The notes under the pieces were generated by a model. That model was not told the DNA's origin. It saw nothing but the letters and a program-made list of their open reading frames with translations, and searched no databases. DNA of 64,000 nucleotides, from positions 3,038,001 through 3,102,000 of the forward strand of contig JAQJZZ010000010.1 of NCBI GenBank assembly GCA_030077755.1, given 5' to 3'. This DNA is from Filosporella fistucella. Taxonomy: Eukaryota; Ascomycota; Leotiomycetes; Helotiales. Shown here one piece after another: positions 34,506 through 45,623 of the stretch; positions within the stretch are counted from its first letter, which is position 1, and the number at the start of each line of letters is the position of its first letter. The position numbers and the translations under genes are program-made.

Positions 34506-36414
34506 TCAGAGCTTGATACTCTTGACCAGTCCAGGCTTAATACCCGTTTTTTCACCACCATACCCTCCTCTCTCCTCACCACCCTTGTATGTGGACTTTG
34601 AACTTGCCAACTTCTTCATCTTATCCTCGTACTTTAGTCTCTTCTTCAATCTCGGATTGCGTACTTCCTTCTTTCTCTTTGGTGCTAATCCTTTGTTCTT
34701 CTGGATCACATATCCAATAGCCCGCTTACCATCCTCGTCAACCTCACCCTCCACAACACGAACCATGGCTCCTTCGGCTTTGGCTTGCTTTATAGCATCC
34801 ATCTTCGCCTGTTTGTCGTCCTTCTTTTTCTTGGACGTCTTGGCAACCATATCGTAATACTCGTCTCCCTCCTCTCGGACCTGTTCTGCTAACGCTTCAT
34901 CACCACTATCACTCTCTCCTCCAAGCGCAGCTCCCCCGCGACCATACTCATCCAATTTCTTGCCTCGCTTTTCAGCTTCAGCATTCAGTCTCGCTTGGCG
35001 GTCCCTTAAACGTTCTCGGTGGGGTAGATCGGCATCACCGCCAGCATCTCTCCCAGCATCAGCACGTTTGTTGGCCTTCTGGGCGATCTGAGAGGTATAG
35101 AAACGAAGACTCTTCTTCTTTTGTGCTTTCTCAGCCGCAGCTTTAGCATCCATGCTCTCCTCCTCACCAAAGTCCGAGTCACTGTCCGCAATTACAGCCA
35201 CTCGAGACTTCTTGCTACTCTTCTTCAGCTTTGAAATTAATGTAGATAGATCTGCAAGTTCCTCTTCAGCTTCTTCCATCTGTTGAGCTTTCAGATCGGC
35301 GGCATCCTTGGCTGCAGCCAGTCTTGCTTTCTCCTTCTTGCTCTTCTTTGATGGTCGAACCTCAACGACCTCGTTTGCCATAGGAGCGGCATCGAATTCC
35401 TCTAAGGCGTCCTCATACGTCTCAACATCCAAAAGTGTAGGAGCTTTGAGAGACTTGACTTTCGACCATAGTTCCCGACATTGCAGGAGACTATCCATGA
35501 CTGCATGATCTCTCAGTTCTACAGGATCCAATGTCTTCGCTTCGGTGTCAATTCCTTTTGCAGGTGATGTGAGGAGTGCAAAGTACATCGTGAGACTCGC
35601 AATATATGCAGCCAACACTCTGCTTTTAACAACTGTAGGTGAGGGTGTGGTGGTCGTAGCTTCGTTTTGGACTTGTGTTTGTAATTCTTGCAGAACGGGT
35701 TGCAATTGCAGAAACTCGTTGGCAAGAAACTCGAATTCTGGGTATCGTGTTTGTAGTATCCGTAATCGTTCCTCTGGTGTCATTTCTGGGGTGATCTCAA
35801 CATCCTTCAGGACTTCTGTGACTACGTCGCCATCTTCTTCCTCGTTACCATCGTCTAGCCATTCGTTCTCATCAAAGCCGAAATCTGCCTCTGACATCTT
35901 TTGTAACTTCTTCTGTTGTAGTCTCTTAGCTTCAGCTTCCTCTTCCATTGCATCTGCTTCGGTTTCGATTTGGTCATTGTTGTAGTAGTCTTTCCTCGAG
36001 GCACCCCACCCACCAGCATCTTCATCTTCCTCCTCGCCAGATGCTTCTCCATCGGATTCTTGATTCGGTTTTGGATTTCTGGGGGTTTCTTCCTCTAGCT
36101 CGTCCTCCTCACTCTCTGAAGAATAACCTAGAATTTCGTCGTCTGAAGCCTCCAGATGTGCATCTGAGAGGTTGTCAGCGCCGTTTAAAGCAAAAATACC
36201 GATTCAACTTACCATCCTCTGCCCATTTTCTCCTCCGTTTCGCATCTGGTCCTTCGTCTAGCAACACTTTGTCTCGATTGATGTGGAATTCATCTTCTGA
36301 ATCTGCGACATCTTCGTACGTGGTAATGGGACCTATTTTTCCTCCTCTTCTGTCTTCATACCCGCTATTTGGCTCAGCTGCCGAGCGGCCAGATACTTTT
36401 CTCTTTTTCGCCAT
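34506..36414 (-). CDS. UTP3 (SAS10): Utp3/Sas10 small-subunit processome protein
   Basis: Two exons: 36414-36213 and 36163-34506 (49 nt intron); 619 residues. Lys/Arg-rich N-terminus (MAKKRKVSGR), long acidic runs (SESEEDELEEE, EEEDEDAGG), a central Sas10/Utp3 domain (VLKDVEITPEMTPEERLRIL, PTVVKSRVLAAYIASLTMY), then a basic C-terminal Sas10 domain (GKRAIGYVIQKNKGLAPKRK, KEVRNPRLKKRLKYEDKMKK). The RAIGY..KN+GL.P.RKK..RNPR.K+R block is diagnostic. Works in the nucleolus in U3 snoRNP-dependent 18S rRNA maturation; essential in yeast. A stable hairpin lies about 230 bp upstream of the ATG. Confidence 0.93.
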
Positions 36415-36641
36415 TGTGTGTGGACTTGACGTTGTCGCTACAGACTTTCTTGATTTTAAAAAAAGCCGCGATAGCGAAAAAAGTTTGGTTATCTTAGCGC
36501 CGGGTCGGATAAACAATCTGCCGGTACAAATGTATCGTGAGCAGATAGCTTATTCTATTGAAGCGTCACAAGACTCCCTTCAGCATTTACTTTGTGTTCA
36601 CAACTATCACCTTGCTTGTATTGAATGATTGTTTAAATTCC

Positions 36642-36672
36642 CCTTATCGGTGTCCCTTCGGGCACGGTAAGG
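36642..36672. other. Strong inverted-repeat hairpin upstream of UTP3
   Basis: CCTTA...TAAGG outer stem and GTG(T)CCC/GGGCAC inner stem around a TTC loop, with a small internal mismatch. It sits 228-258 bp upstream of the UTP3 ATG. Could be a promoter element, a 5' UTR structure or chance; no RNA family recognised. Confidence 0.45.
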
Positions 36673-37635
36673 CCAACACAGAAGAGCAATTATGACGCGA
36701 CTTGCATTGAGCATTGGACAGCCACCATGCACCGGCCAATACTTTCGATGATCGTCATGATTCTATCAAGTCCAGTTAATTTTCATTTCCTTATGAGTTG
36801 ATGGAAGCGAGATATCAGATCGAGAAGAAAGCAGCTCCTGGTGGCCACTGTGGTCGTAGCTAGATCGGAGAGACCTCAATCTCTAATTCGCGTCAGGCTT
36901 TCTCAGCTGATATAGTGTATTCTGCTATAGAATAGCTGTTGGCCTATCACCCGGGCTCTATGGTTTGCTTGAAAGTCAGCATGAAGAAGTCAATGCAGAT
37001 CATCCTACTTGTTGTTAAGTGGCGTCTTGGCTATACTTTATATATTTACCTTGTACTTGTACAATGGTATACAAGTCACCTGTGACGATACTTAGAGGAA
37101 AGATAGGTTTATGTAGGCATTGCCTGAACTTCCATCTCCTCCATTATTGGCGATATCCGCCGATCTACCATGTCATGACTGCGTTATTCCATGTTTCTCA
37201 TTTCGTATCTATGTTTCCTGCCACCCAATTCTGACGCTTAAATGGAGTCCATTTCCCCATAATTCAAATTCGTCTGCTTTATCGAACTTCCTAACAATAC
37301 CTTCCACCTTATTCGATACTTTGACTATATTCTGCCCATAAATTTCAAGAACCTGACTGAACATTGATATCATCGCTACCGGATCTTCTTGGACACGCTT
37401 CACATCACTCACTGTTCTTTGGGCTTTTTGACACACTCACTGTGAACCAAGCAACGAAACGCGATTGTGCGAAACGTCATTACCAAAGAATATAAATCTA
37501 TCATGTGGTATGTATCTCTAGTCGACTGTCGCTTGGTCCAATGTTCTGGTGTCCGGAGTGCACTTCGCTAACAAATCTGGAATTGGCTTCTCAACATTTT
37601 TCCTCTACTCATCATCAATATCATTAAAGTTGTGT
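36673..37635. other. Intergenic
   Basis: About 960 bp; only short ORFs without features. Nothing further recognised. Confidence 0.5.
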
Positions 37636-38295
37636 CTGACTAAGTTCAGGATTATCGCGTTTCTGCAAATTCTCTGCGCTCTTGGATTTCTCTGCCAACC
37701 TAGCTTAGGGGATGCAATTGTCTATCTCGAAAATTGTTTTGCCAATCCCGAGTCGACTTTGGAGTATCGTTGGGGGTGGATGTTTTTGTCATAGTGGGGT
37801 GAGAAATGTTCCGCTGATCAACAATGTCGCGACACTGCCGCAGCCAAAAGCCAAGAAATTTGCCCTCCCAAATCTTTATTTGGAGGTAAATCCATCAATC
37901 TAATTCGATGCGACCAAAAGCCACACACTTGTAAGTCGGTTGGCAATGATTTGGGCGAGTCCTGTGATTGCTTGCAAGGATGCATAGAAACTTCACGTAA
38001 AATCCATATACGCCAGGCTTGTACTAACGGCGTTTGCACGACCACGGAAGAATGTGCTAAATATGGAGATCCGCCTCTGGGCAGACGATGTTGTGGCTCT
38101 GGGTTTGTGCATGATGGACTATGTTCCTGTGCCAGGTTTGGCTTTAGTTATTGCAAGGACGGCCGAGACTGTCAGGGCAGCAAAATCTGCTGCACTCATA
38201 TGAACAGTGGGAAGATAAATGTTGTTCGCCCATTGATCCCTGCGGGATCTGTTGAGGATATAGTCTCGATACGTGCCGCTGGGGTATCTCTTTAG
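37636..38295 (+). pseudogene. Cysteine-rich secreted-type protein gene without ATG and with in-frame TAG
   Basis: One frame runs from a signal-peptide-like segment (TKFRIIAFLQILCALGFLC, from a CTG at 37636 where an ATG would be expected) through LENCFANPESTLEYRWGWM to a single TAG at 37792-37794, then on without break through about 19 cysteines (WGEKCSADQQC, CPPKSLFGG, ESCDCLQGC, RRCCGSG, SCARFGFSYCKDGRDC, SKICC) to a stop at 38295. Including the Cys before the TAG gives 20, an even number. A weak 75 nt GTCTAT..CATAG intron (37720-37794) would remove the TAG but also that Cys. Most likely a recently decayed secreted protein; a non-AUG start or unusual splicing is possible. Confidence 0.5.
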
Positions 38296-39150
38296 TGTCA
38301 ACTGCATTTGTGGCCGAACTTTACGCTTCCAGTATTAGTTTTTCAGAGACTAAATGCCCGTTGGCGCTGCTGTATGCTGTGTACTTAAAATGGTTATAAC
38401 TATTATCAGAATACACATGAGCTAGGGACATCGTCTACGAGTTACTTGTTCACTCTTGCTTCAACTCTTGCCCCCAAATAATCACAGCCCTTACAAACTT
38501 CTTGAAGTTGGGGAGGATGTTTCGGAAGTCTTCGAACTTCCTGCTCGACTTTCGCTCTTGGAAAAGAAAAAGAAGAGGTTTGCGATAGGCAAGACTGGTG
38601 AATCGCTGGAACGCCTATTGGCAAGAAGTTCGTCTGGACAATCCAGTAAGTCTCCGATATCAGTGTTAGAGCAGACTTCTCCAATTTAGAGGACTTCTTT
38701 GAGACAGGCGTATCATGGGTGATGCGGAATTGGGCCATTGAACTGCGTAAGATTGAGTTAAACCATTTTTCTTCAAGCTATTAATGATTCACAATCATGT
38801 CATTGTTGTGGAGTGAATATTTGTCGAATCATCATCTCAAAGGGCAAAATTGGCACAAGGTTACTCGATTCAAAGTGCAGCATGGAGGTCACATATGGAA
38901 TCACACTCCCTACCCCCAGGTTGTCGCACTTTTAAAAATTCGCGACTCAATAGACTGTGTCCTGAAACTAGCTTCACTCCCAAAGTTTGATCCCACAACA
39001 GCCACACCTCAAACTTCTCGATAAAGCCTAGGACAACTGAACCCTGATTGATAAATCGCACGGGAAACACTTCTAAGCCTGAAACCTCTGCCACTACAAC
39101 TTATTTTGCTGCACAATTAAGTCAATTACCAACTCCGCTCACGAGACAAA
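38296..39150. other. Intergenic
   Basis: About 850 bp, no supported gene. Confidence 0.5.
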
Positions 39151-39396
39151 ATGTACACCATCGAACACCAATACTGTCCACTCTGCCGCCAATTTGTCGT
39201 CGATCAGAAAATTGAATGCACGCGTCGGACAAAATCCTGCGAGAAGCCTGAAGAGAAGGGAGTGAAGGTATTCATGGAAGGCCTTGGCCCACGTACGATA
39301 TCTGAATACTTGAAAGCTGCCAGAGAAGTGAAGGAGGGTACCAGGACTGGAGTGCTTGATCAAAGTGGGGCAAAGGGGACCCAGGAAAAGAAGTAA
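39151..39396 (+). CDS. Small hypothetical protein with a CPLC motif
   Basis: An 81-residue ORF with good start context (ACAAAATG). It opens MYTIEHQYCPLCRQFVV; a CPLC pair plus two later cysteines (IECTRR, KSCEKP) could bind a metal. The rest is charged with a Lys-rich C-terminus (GAKGTQEKK). Convergent with the ATP-grasp gene (255 bp between stops). Family not recognised. Confidence 0.5.
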   Translation: MYTIEHQYCPLCRQFVVDQKIECTRRTKSCEKPEEKGVKVFMEGLGPRTISEYLKAAREVKEGTRTGVLDQSGAKGTQEKK

Positions 39397-39651
39397 ATAG
39401 CTACGTTCTATTACATCTAGGTCGCGATTCAAAGATCATGAAGGAGAGTAATGGATCTGAGAGGGCTGCATGGGGGAAAGATGTACAACTCGCACCCAAG
39501 AATGCGTGGGGCTCTAATGAGCTCAATACTTTAAGTCCATGCGCCACAAGCAAATCCAAATTCGTTTGGTATAAAAAGTCCTCCAAGACAAAATCGATCT
39601 TAAAGTGAGTCTACCAAGTATACCACTTAGCACAAGTGCAAGGCTACACCT

Positions 39652-41079
39652 TCACTTCAAAAGTTTAACTTTCTGCAAAACAGCATCAACTTCCTCCTTG
39701 GTCTCTCCAGCAGCAATGAAACTCGTGAAATGAGCATCCTCACTCTCCGAGTAAAAACCATTCAAGATAATCCTGCCCTGCCAAATCTCATCTCGCAAAA
39801 ACCTCAAAAACAAGCTTTTATCAACCCTTAATTTCAATGATCCAATCGAAGTCGCCTCATCAAACTGTCTATCCTTGTACAGGAAGCTCTTGACCAAACA
39901 CAATGGGAGAGATCCAGGAGGGCGAACGTTCAAGTCGACAACCCATTGTACGCCATTCGTATCGATCATAACATCAATGCCAACACAGCCATAATAGCCT
40001 CGAAGATGGAGAGAGCGAGAAACGTCTTGGATGGTGCTCTGGAACATTTTATGGTACTCCGATTGCTTGGAGTATGTGATTGATGCACCCTCCCAAATAA
40101 CGCCGCTTCCGACGAAGTTTTGGTCGCAACAACCGAGGAACATGCCCTGTCCAGTTTTCTTAACGAAGAAGGTAATTGCGAAACTCGAGGTCATACTTGG
40201 GTCGCACTTAACGAAATCCATGAAGATGAAGGTGCTAGGATAGAGATCAATATTGAAAGATGTTGTGCGAGACTTATTGAATTCGATCATGCCAGGCAAA
40301 ACCTCCAGATATGCTTCTCGATCCTCCTCAGTCTTGATGATATATGTGCCCTTGCCAAAAAGAGACAATTGCAACTTGGCAACGAATGGGAGGGGCTTGG
40401 TGGATGCCACTTCGACAACTCTCTTCTCCCATTCATCTGTGGCTTCCTTCATGCTCTCCTCGATATCACCCATTTGCCATCGATTAAGGTTGATGAATGT
40501 TCTGAGATCAACCAGCTCACACGCCGGAGTGTTGACTGATCCCCAGGCCGTAGCGAGACCGCGCTTGGACAGAACTTCATAATGTATATCGGGATGAAGA
40601 ACGTGATCAATGTTCTCAAGACCATCTATTGGGAGACGCATTGCAAGTTTCGACATTGGATTCGCCTGCCTGATCTGGGAGACATCCGTAACAAATTTGA
40701 ACTTTGGTCTCTGTCTTATATGGAGATGCGCCAAGTTTTCCTGAACACCTTTCACAAAATCGCTCTTTCCTTCCTCTGACATACCCTCTGGAATGAAGGC
40801 AATGAACGGCATCTCGCCTGCTGAGAAAGAGAACTTTTGTGTTCCCAAAACTTGATGAGCCTTCGTGCTCAACTCTTCAACGCCCTCGACGTTGCTACCG
40901 AGCTGTTGCTCTCCAGTTGTTTCGTCTTCATCGTGGTAAACGTATCTTTGGAAGAGGGTTTTGCGAGTAGAGGGATAGGTTGCCACGAGAACTATCTCAT
41001 CGTTCGGGTCGTTGAATTCACGGTTGTAGAGATCGGCGAGAGTAAGGTCGAGGTAGACTGTGGGTGGAAAATTTGCCAT
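39652..41079 (-). CDS. ATP-grasp domain protein, 'solid-state culture-specific' family
   Basis: A 475-residue intronless ORF from MANFPPTVYLDLTLADLYN. The N-terminal third resembles proteins annotated in Aspergillus as solid-state culture-specific ATP-grasp proteins. The ATP-grasp region includes PFVAKLQLSLFGKGTYII (nucleotide-binding Lys and Gly-rich loop) and the metal-binding end GYYGCVGIDVMID...WVVDLNVRPPGS (Asp and Asn ligands). Such enzymes ligate a carboxylate to an amine or similar using ATP; the substrate of this family is unknown to me. No targeting signal seen. Full-length and unbroken. Confidence 0.75.
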   Translation of the reverse strand: MANFPPTVYLDLTLADLYNREFNDPNDEIVLVATYPSTRKTLFQRYVYHDEDETTGEQQLGSNVEGVEELSTKAHQVLGTQKFSFSAGEMPFIAFIPEGMSEEGKSDFVKGVQENLAHLHIRQRPKFKFVTDVSQIRQANPMSKLAMRLPIDGLENIDHVLHPDIHYEVLSKRGLATAWGSVNTPACELVDLRTFINLNRWQMGDIEESMKEATDEWEKRVVEVASTKPLPFVAKLQLSLFGKGTYIIKTEEDREAYLEVLPGMIEFNKSRTTSFNIDLYPSTFIFMDFVKCDPSMTSSFAITFFVKKTGQGMFLGCCDQNFVGSGVIWEGASITYSKQSEYHKMFQSTIQDVSRSLHLRGYYGCVGIDVMIDTNGVQWVVDLNVRPPGSLPLCLVKSFLYKDRQFDEATSIGSLKLRVDKSLFLRFLRDEIWQGRIILNGFYSESEDAHFTSFIAAGETKEEVDAVLQKVKLLK

Positions 41080-42851
41080 CTCGGTTCGTGGGGATGAGCG
41101 AAAGGGGTAGCGAGAAAGGATTGAGGTTGGGGTTGCAGGGCGACGGACAGCGCTAGAAGTGATACTGGGGATGGGTGTTGTTATTGCAATCTTGCGTGCA
41201 GTGACTTGATATTGTTGAGTTGTGTTGAAAAGAAAAAGTGGTCGTCCAAGAGGTGGGGAGTTGTTTTTATTTTGGATGGAAATTTTTGAATGCGCGCTGG
41301 CTCATGAATGAAGACACCAACCTAGATATTCCGATGCCCCTGATTATTTAGAGTGAATCCAAACAGGAATAATTAACGTTATTTTGTAGCTCAACTCCAC
41401 AATACGAGCGGTGTGTCATTGCCTACCGCCGCGGCGGGGATTCATTGACAGCACAACGTTTATTGCTGGCTAAGTATATGTTTCTCCACAGCCACTTTAG
41501 ACAATTTTATCAAGTTCATGTTCAGTTTCCTTGTAATATCAAATTTCATAGAAATCTGCAGTGCGTTGTCCCGTATAAACCGTCAGGGGAAATGCCGTCG
41601 AGTCACAATATGATTGCCCGCCCTCAGCACTTGAGTTTGGATCTTGCGCAGTTCAAGCCAAACACTTCGAAAGTTCTCTATGATCGAGGCTATGCGCCAA
41701 GTGTAGATCTGGCAAGAGCAGATTAAAATATGATTGGTTTCACTTCACATTCGTTTGATTGCACATCCATTCTCTGAATATTTGAAAATCTTTCGGTTTC
41801 AAAACTGGGGATTGCTCAATACCTCGCAACATTGCATCACATTCACAACAACTCAGTCCTGGTGCAGCGATCAGCATCAGATTCAGACTTGAAGAATTTT
41901 CCTGCGTCTATCAGAAGTAAAACCATCCATATTCCTCGAAAGAAGGTTTCCATCCACCGTATTTTATCAAAAATCTCATTACGTCCGCTTCCTTTCCTCC
42001 GAGCTTTCTTATCGCCATTTCACTCGCTGTTTATTCACGGTATTTGCTGCAAAATTTACCCTTGAACATACCCACTTCCAATCTATTTAGATCATCTAGC
42101 ATGTCGGTATGGAAACAAATGCAATACATCACCTCAGAGAAGGGTCGAGTTATGGTTCGCATTTGTGAATGACGTAGATTTTGGATAGTGGCAGCCACAT
42201 TCCTCTTTTCAGATGACGGAGATGCACATTGTGGTAGGTGAATGGGCTGTTGAAATTATTTGAAAATTTGCTCTGGATGTTTGCAGGAGTTCTAACAGGT
42301 GTTTGGGGGTTGCGTTTTGCTGTGCAGTGGAGTTGGAATAACCGATGCGGAAGGAAAGATGTGGCTGTTCAAGAAGACGTTTTGACAACCCACGTCAAAT
42401 AGCGATTGCTATGAATACACCACAGTATCCAATTCAAAATGTTCAAAAAGTTTATCACCAGATATCCAATTTCCACAGTACCTCGACAGTCACTGCTGAG
42501 CTCTTGTCATTGTTCATAGTGAATAGAATGTCATGCATCGAAAACACATATCATAATTCAGAATTGTTCACCCAAGAATTGGGAAATTAGAAATTCTCTA
42601 CAAGTCTGCACTACATTATTGAAAACTTTCGAGTTCGAGAGTAAGTGATGTTGTAGAGTTGTCTTGCTTTCCATAGGTCTTGTTTCTGGTGCCTTGTGGC
42701 GGCGCTGAAAACAGTGGCTGACATGCTGCGCCTTACTTTAAACATCTGCCTGAAAAACATCTCGATTTTATATATCGTTCGCAACTTCAATTACACCCAC
42801 AAACCTTTGTTTAACAGTCATTTGAAAATTGTCCCACGGGCTTACAAAAAC
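41080..42851. other. Long intergenic stretch
   Basis: About 1.8 kb between divergent genes. Open stretches at 41445 and 41832 lack an ATG start and features. Nothing further recognised. Confidence 0.5.
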
Positions 42852-43529
42852 ATGAGCTTCTTTTCTACCATCCTAAACTTGTTCCGCCGACGGAAACCGA
42901 CAGAGGAAGTTGGCCACAAGAAGTCAATTGATCGTGATGAACATCAGACAAAGTCCATTGGTTCGACATCAAATTCCATAAGCTCAACAACTTCATCGTT
43001 CATCATGGTCGCCAAAGAAGAGGAGAATCCCAGAATGCTTTCAAATTCTGTTACAGATGAACAGCAGAGCACAACACGTGATAGTCACGTGTCGACAGAG
43101 CAGGATCTCAAACTTGATACTCAGATGACACACACCGCAGTGACGACCGGCGAAGATACAAAATCAACTCCGAGCAAAGAAACTCAGCCTGCTCTCACCG
43201 AAGACAAGTCAGACAGCGAAGCCGAGGAAAAACGACAACTCGAAGCGAGACTTCACCTCGGAGGCACTGCTGAAAAAGCGCAAATAAGATCCAAATATCA
43301 ATTCGAACCCGATACTGATGACGAAGACGAAGATGAGGAAGCTCTGGAGGCGCTTGAGCCGTCTGAAATCGAGAAGAGACTCAGAGCTTTCGGAGTCATG
43401 AGTGCCGCAATTTCAGATGATCTAGCACGGCATGGCTGCATACAAGGGTGTTTACATCAGGTCAACATGGCGAATACAGGAGATGAGGGCATTCAAGTGA
43501 CCAGACAAAGGCTGGATAGAATACGTTGA
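42852..43529 (+). CDS. Acidic, Ser/Thr-rich hypothetical protein
   Basis: 225 residues from ATG 42852 (MSFFSTILNLFRRRKPTEEV); the reading frame is open further upstream but only from a GTG. Amphipathic, basic start, a long Ser/Thr-rich low-complexity region, an acidic run (DTDDEDEDEEALEALE) and a helical C-terminal part (EIEKRLRAFGVMSAAISDDLARHGC). No known domain. Likely a real, rapidly evolving gene; function unknown. Confidence 0.55.
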   Translation: MSFFSTILNLFRRRKPTEEVGHKKSIDRDEHQTKSIGSTSNSISSTTSSFIMVAKEEENPRMLSNSVTDEQQSTTRDSHVSTEQDLKLDTQMTHTAVTTGEDTKSTPSKETQPALTEDKSDSEAEEKRQLEARLHLGGTAEKAQIRSKYQFEPDTDDEDEDEEALEALEPSEIEKRLRAFGVMSAAISDDLARHGCIQGCLHQVNMANTGDEGIQVTRQRLDRIR

Positions 43530-44190
43530 GATTATAGCCTTGTAGAGGAATAGAGGACTCGGAGTTGTCGGCTCGGAAAGTCGAAGCTTCTAGACTACGG
43601 CATTTCTCAGACATGTCAAAATTCTCATGTTCATATTCAGCGATGGACAGTTTAATGGCAATGACAAATACTTGGCATTTGAATTAGTGGAAAGTAAGCT
43701 GTGAAACATCCGTGCCGCCAGAAAAACCACCTTGTGGGGTAATATATTCCACAAAACTTTACGACTTTCGGGAGTCCGTACCATTGCGATACCTGAGTAT
43801 ATAAAAACCGGCTGAGAGAAATTGATGAAAAAACGGACATGCCTTTTCAGCCTTAACATTCCAATTAAACCCAGCTCCAGATCTCCTCCACTGCCCAATC
43901 ACAATTCCCATTCTACAATCCTAGATTAGAGGTGACCGCAATCTGATGCCTCGGTTCTTACACTCGCTTCCCCTATTTGAAATACTGTGCAGCAAATCTA
44001 AACCCAGCGCAGCTTAGCACAAGCACCCGGCGGGATCTAAAACGGCGAGCACAATTTTGGGGATCAGTGACGTTGTTTTTGGTGGGGTAGTATCGATCTC
44101 TTTAAGAACCCCTCTGTCCTGCTTCAAGAAATCCATATCCTCTCAACCACACATTCATCCAAGTTCAGTCTAGTAGTCGAAACCGTCAAA
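43530..44190. other. Intergenic; peroxiredoxin promoter
   Basis: About 660 bp. A minus-strand open stretch at 43590-43898 lacks features. Nothing else recognised. Confidence 0.5.
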
Positions 44191-44776
44191 ATGGTCAAGG
44201 AAGGAGATAGCATCCCAAATATCGCTCTCGTTGAGGGCAAGCCTGGTAACGAGGTCAATCTCTCCCAGGAACTAGCATCAGGATCTGGCATCATTATTGG
44301 AGTTCCAGCAGCTTTTAGTAGGTTCCTTCCACCGCACAGCTGTCAATTGGGTTGTGCAGGAACTTTACTAACATATTAAAGGTCCTACCTGTTCCGATTC
44401 CCATATCCCAGCCTATGTTTCACACCCAAAAGTGAAGAACGCTGGAAAGATCTTCGTGGTATCAGTCAACGATGCTTTTGTGTAAGTCAATTTCGATCTT
44501 CAATTAAACAGCAATTCACTAACATATTATCGCAGTATGAATGCATGGGGAAAGACCTTGGACAAAGATGGAAGTTCCGGCATTCGCTTCCTTGCTGACC
44601 CATCCGGAAACTTCACTCGTGCCCTCGATGTCGAATTCGATGCTGCTCCCCTCCTCGGCAACAATCGAAGCAAAAGATACGCTATCGTGGTTGAGAATGG
44701 AAAGGTGAAGAGCGTACACATTGAGCCGGATAATGTTGGTGTCAGTGTGTCTGCAGCGGAGAAGGTCTTGGGTTAG
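44191..44776 (+). CDS. Peroxiredoxin, Prx5 / Asp f 3-like
   Basis: Three exons: 44191-44317, 44382-44481, 44536-44776; 155 residues, in frame. Starts MVKEGDSIPNIAL; the first splice makes AFSPTCSDSHIPAY with peroxidatic Cys46 in the P-x3-T-x2-C-like context of the Prx5 group. VVSVNDAFVMNAWGK, GIRFLADPSGNFTRALDVEFD and RSKRYAIVVENGKV are conserved. Reduces H2O2 and alkyl hydroperoxides with a thiol donor. Unlike peroxisomal PMP20 forms it ends ...EKVLG, without an S-K-L type signal, so it is probably cytosolic. Family assignment is firm. Confidence 0.93.
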
Positions 44777-45623
44777 GAATGTACACTAGATGATAGATTA
44801 TATTTGACATTTCAAAGGATCGAATTCTAGACTATGATCAATGGACAGACAGTCAATCCTAATTGCGTGGTTCCTTACAACTGGAATTTTTAGATACCAG
44901 ATTACTACTCCGGCCGGCTTGTGAACACATTCTACCCACGAATATCAGCGAAGGGCCAACAACACAATTTTGTCTATCTACCACCGAAATTTCCTGTTAC
45001 GTGTCCCTATCATATCCTTAAGCTTTAACAGAAACGGAGAACATGTAAACAATACAACATGCAAAGGTAAAAGACTCGAGAATGGCTCACCATATGGAGA
45101 TATTCTCCCGACCTTTATTTGATTCCATTTCCATGTGATAAATGACAAATATCTCGAACAGGAAATCAGATATCGCTGAGGCTTCCACCTGGAAGGCAGG
45201 AAAAAATCACTTTTTTGAAAAGTGATCAATTTTTCCGATTTTGATGAAGTGCGGGGTACTCTGAACAATGGCGGGGTAATTTCTGAGGTGACTTTCAGTT
45301 TATGAAATCTTCTTAGATGTCCGTGAATCACGAGGTGATGGCGGCATATGACTATACCATATGCATCAAAATGTCCTGGCATCCCATCCTGAACCCATTT
45401 TTGGCAATCCAGGCATAGATAAGTATGCAGATTCACACTCGGAACCAGCCCACTCTTGCCCTCTGCCAATCTTCACCACTGCACACGGCCAACAATTGAT
45501 GGCCGATCTAGGCGACGAAAGAGTGAACATCAATTTCATAAAAGCGACTCACAATCGAGGTAGACAACAATTTAATATGTTTGATGCGTCGGCAACATTT
45601 CTTCTCCAGTTATATCCGAAACC
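44777..45623. other. Intergenic
   Basis: About 850 bp. A minus-strand open stretch (44978-45469) begins at a TTG and shows no domain. Serves as promoter of the oxygenase at 45624. Confidence 0.5.

Noticed and set aside
36642..36780. U6 or other snRNA at the UTP3-upstream hairpin
   Set aside because: The hairpin recalls a 5' stem, but the conserved U6 ACAGAGA box and downstream core are absent.
41445..42065. Two open stretches upstream of the acidic protein gene
   Set aside because: Both begin at TTG, not ATG, and show no recognisable feature.
43590..43898. Minus-strand ORF of 102 codons before the peroxiredoxin gene
   Set aside because: No domain or splice signals; lies in promoter DNA.
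44978..45469. Minus-strand open stretch of 163 codons
   Set aside because: Starts at TTG, no homologous pattern seen, overlaps the oxygenase promoter.
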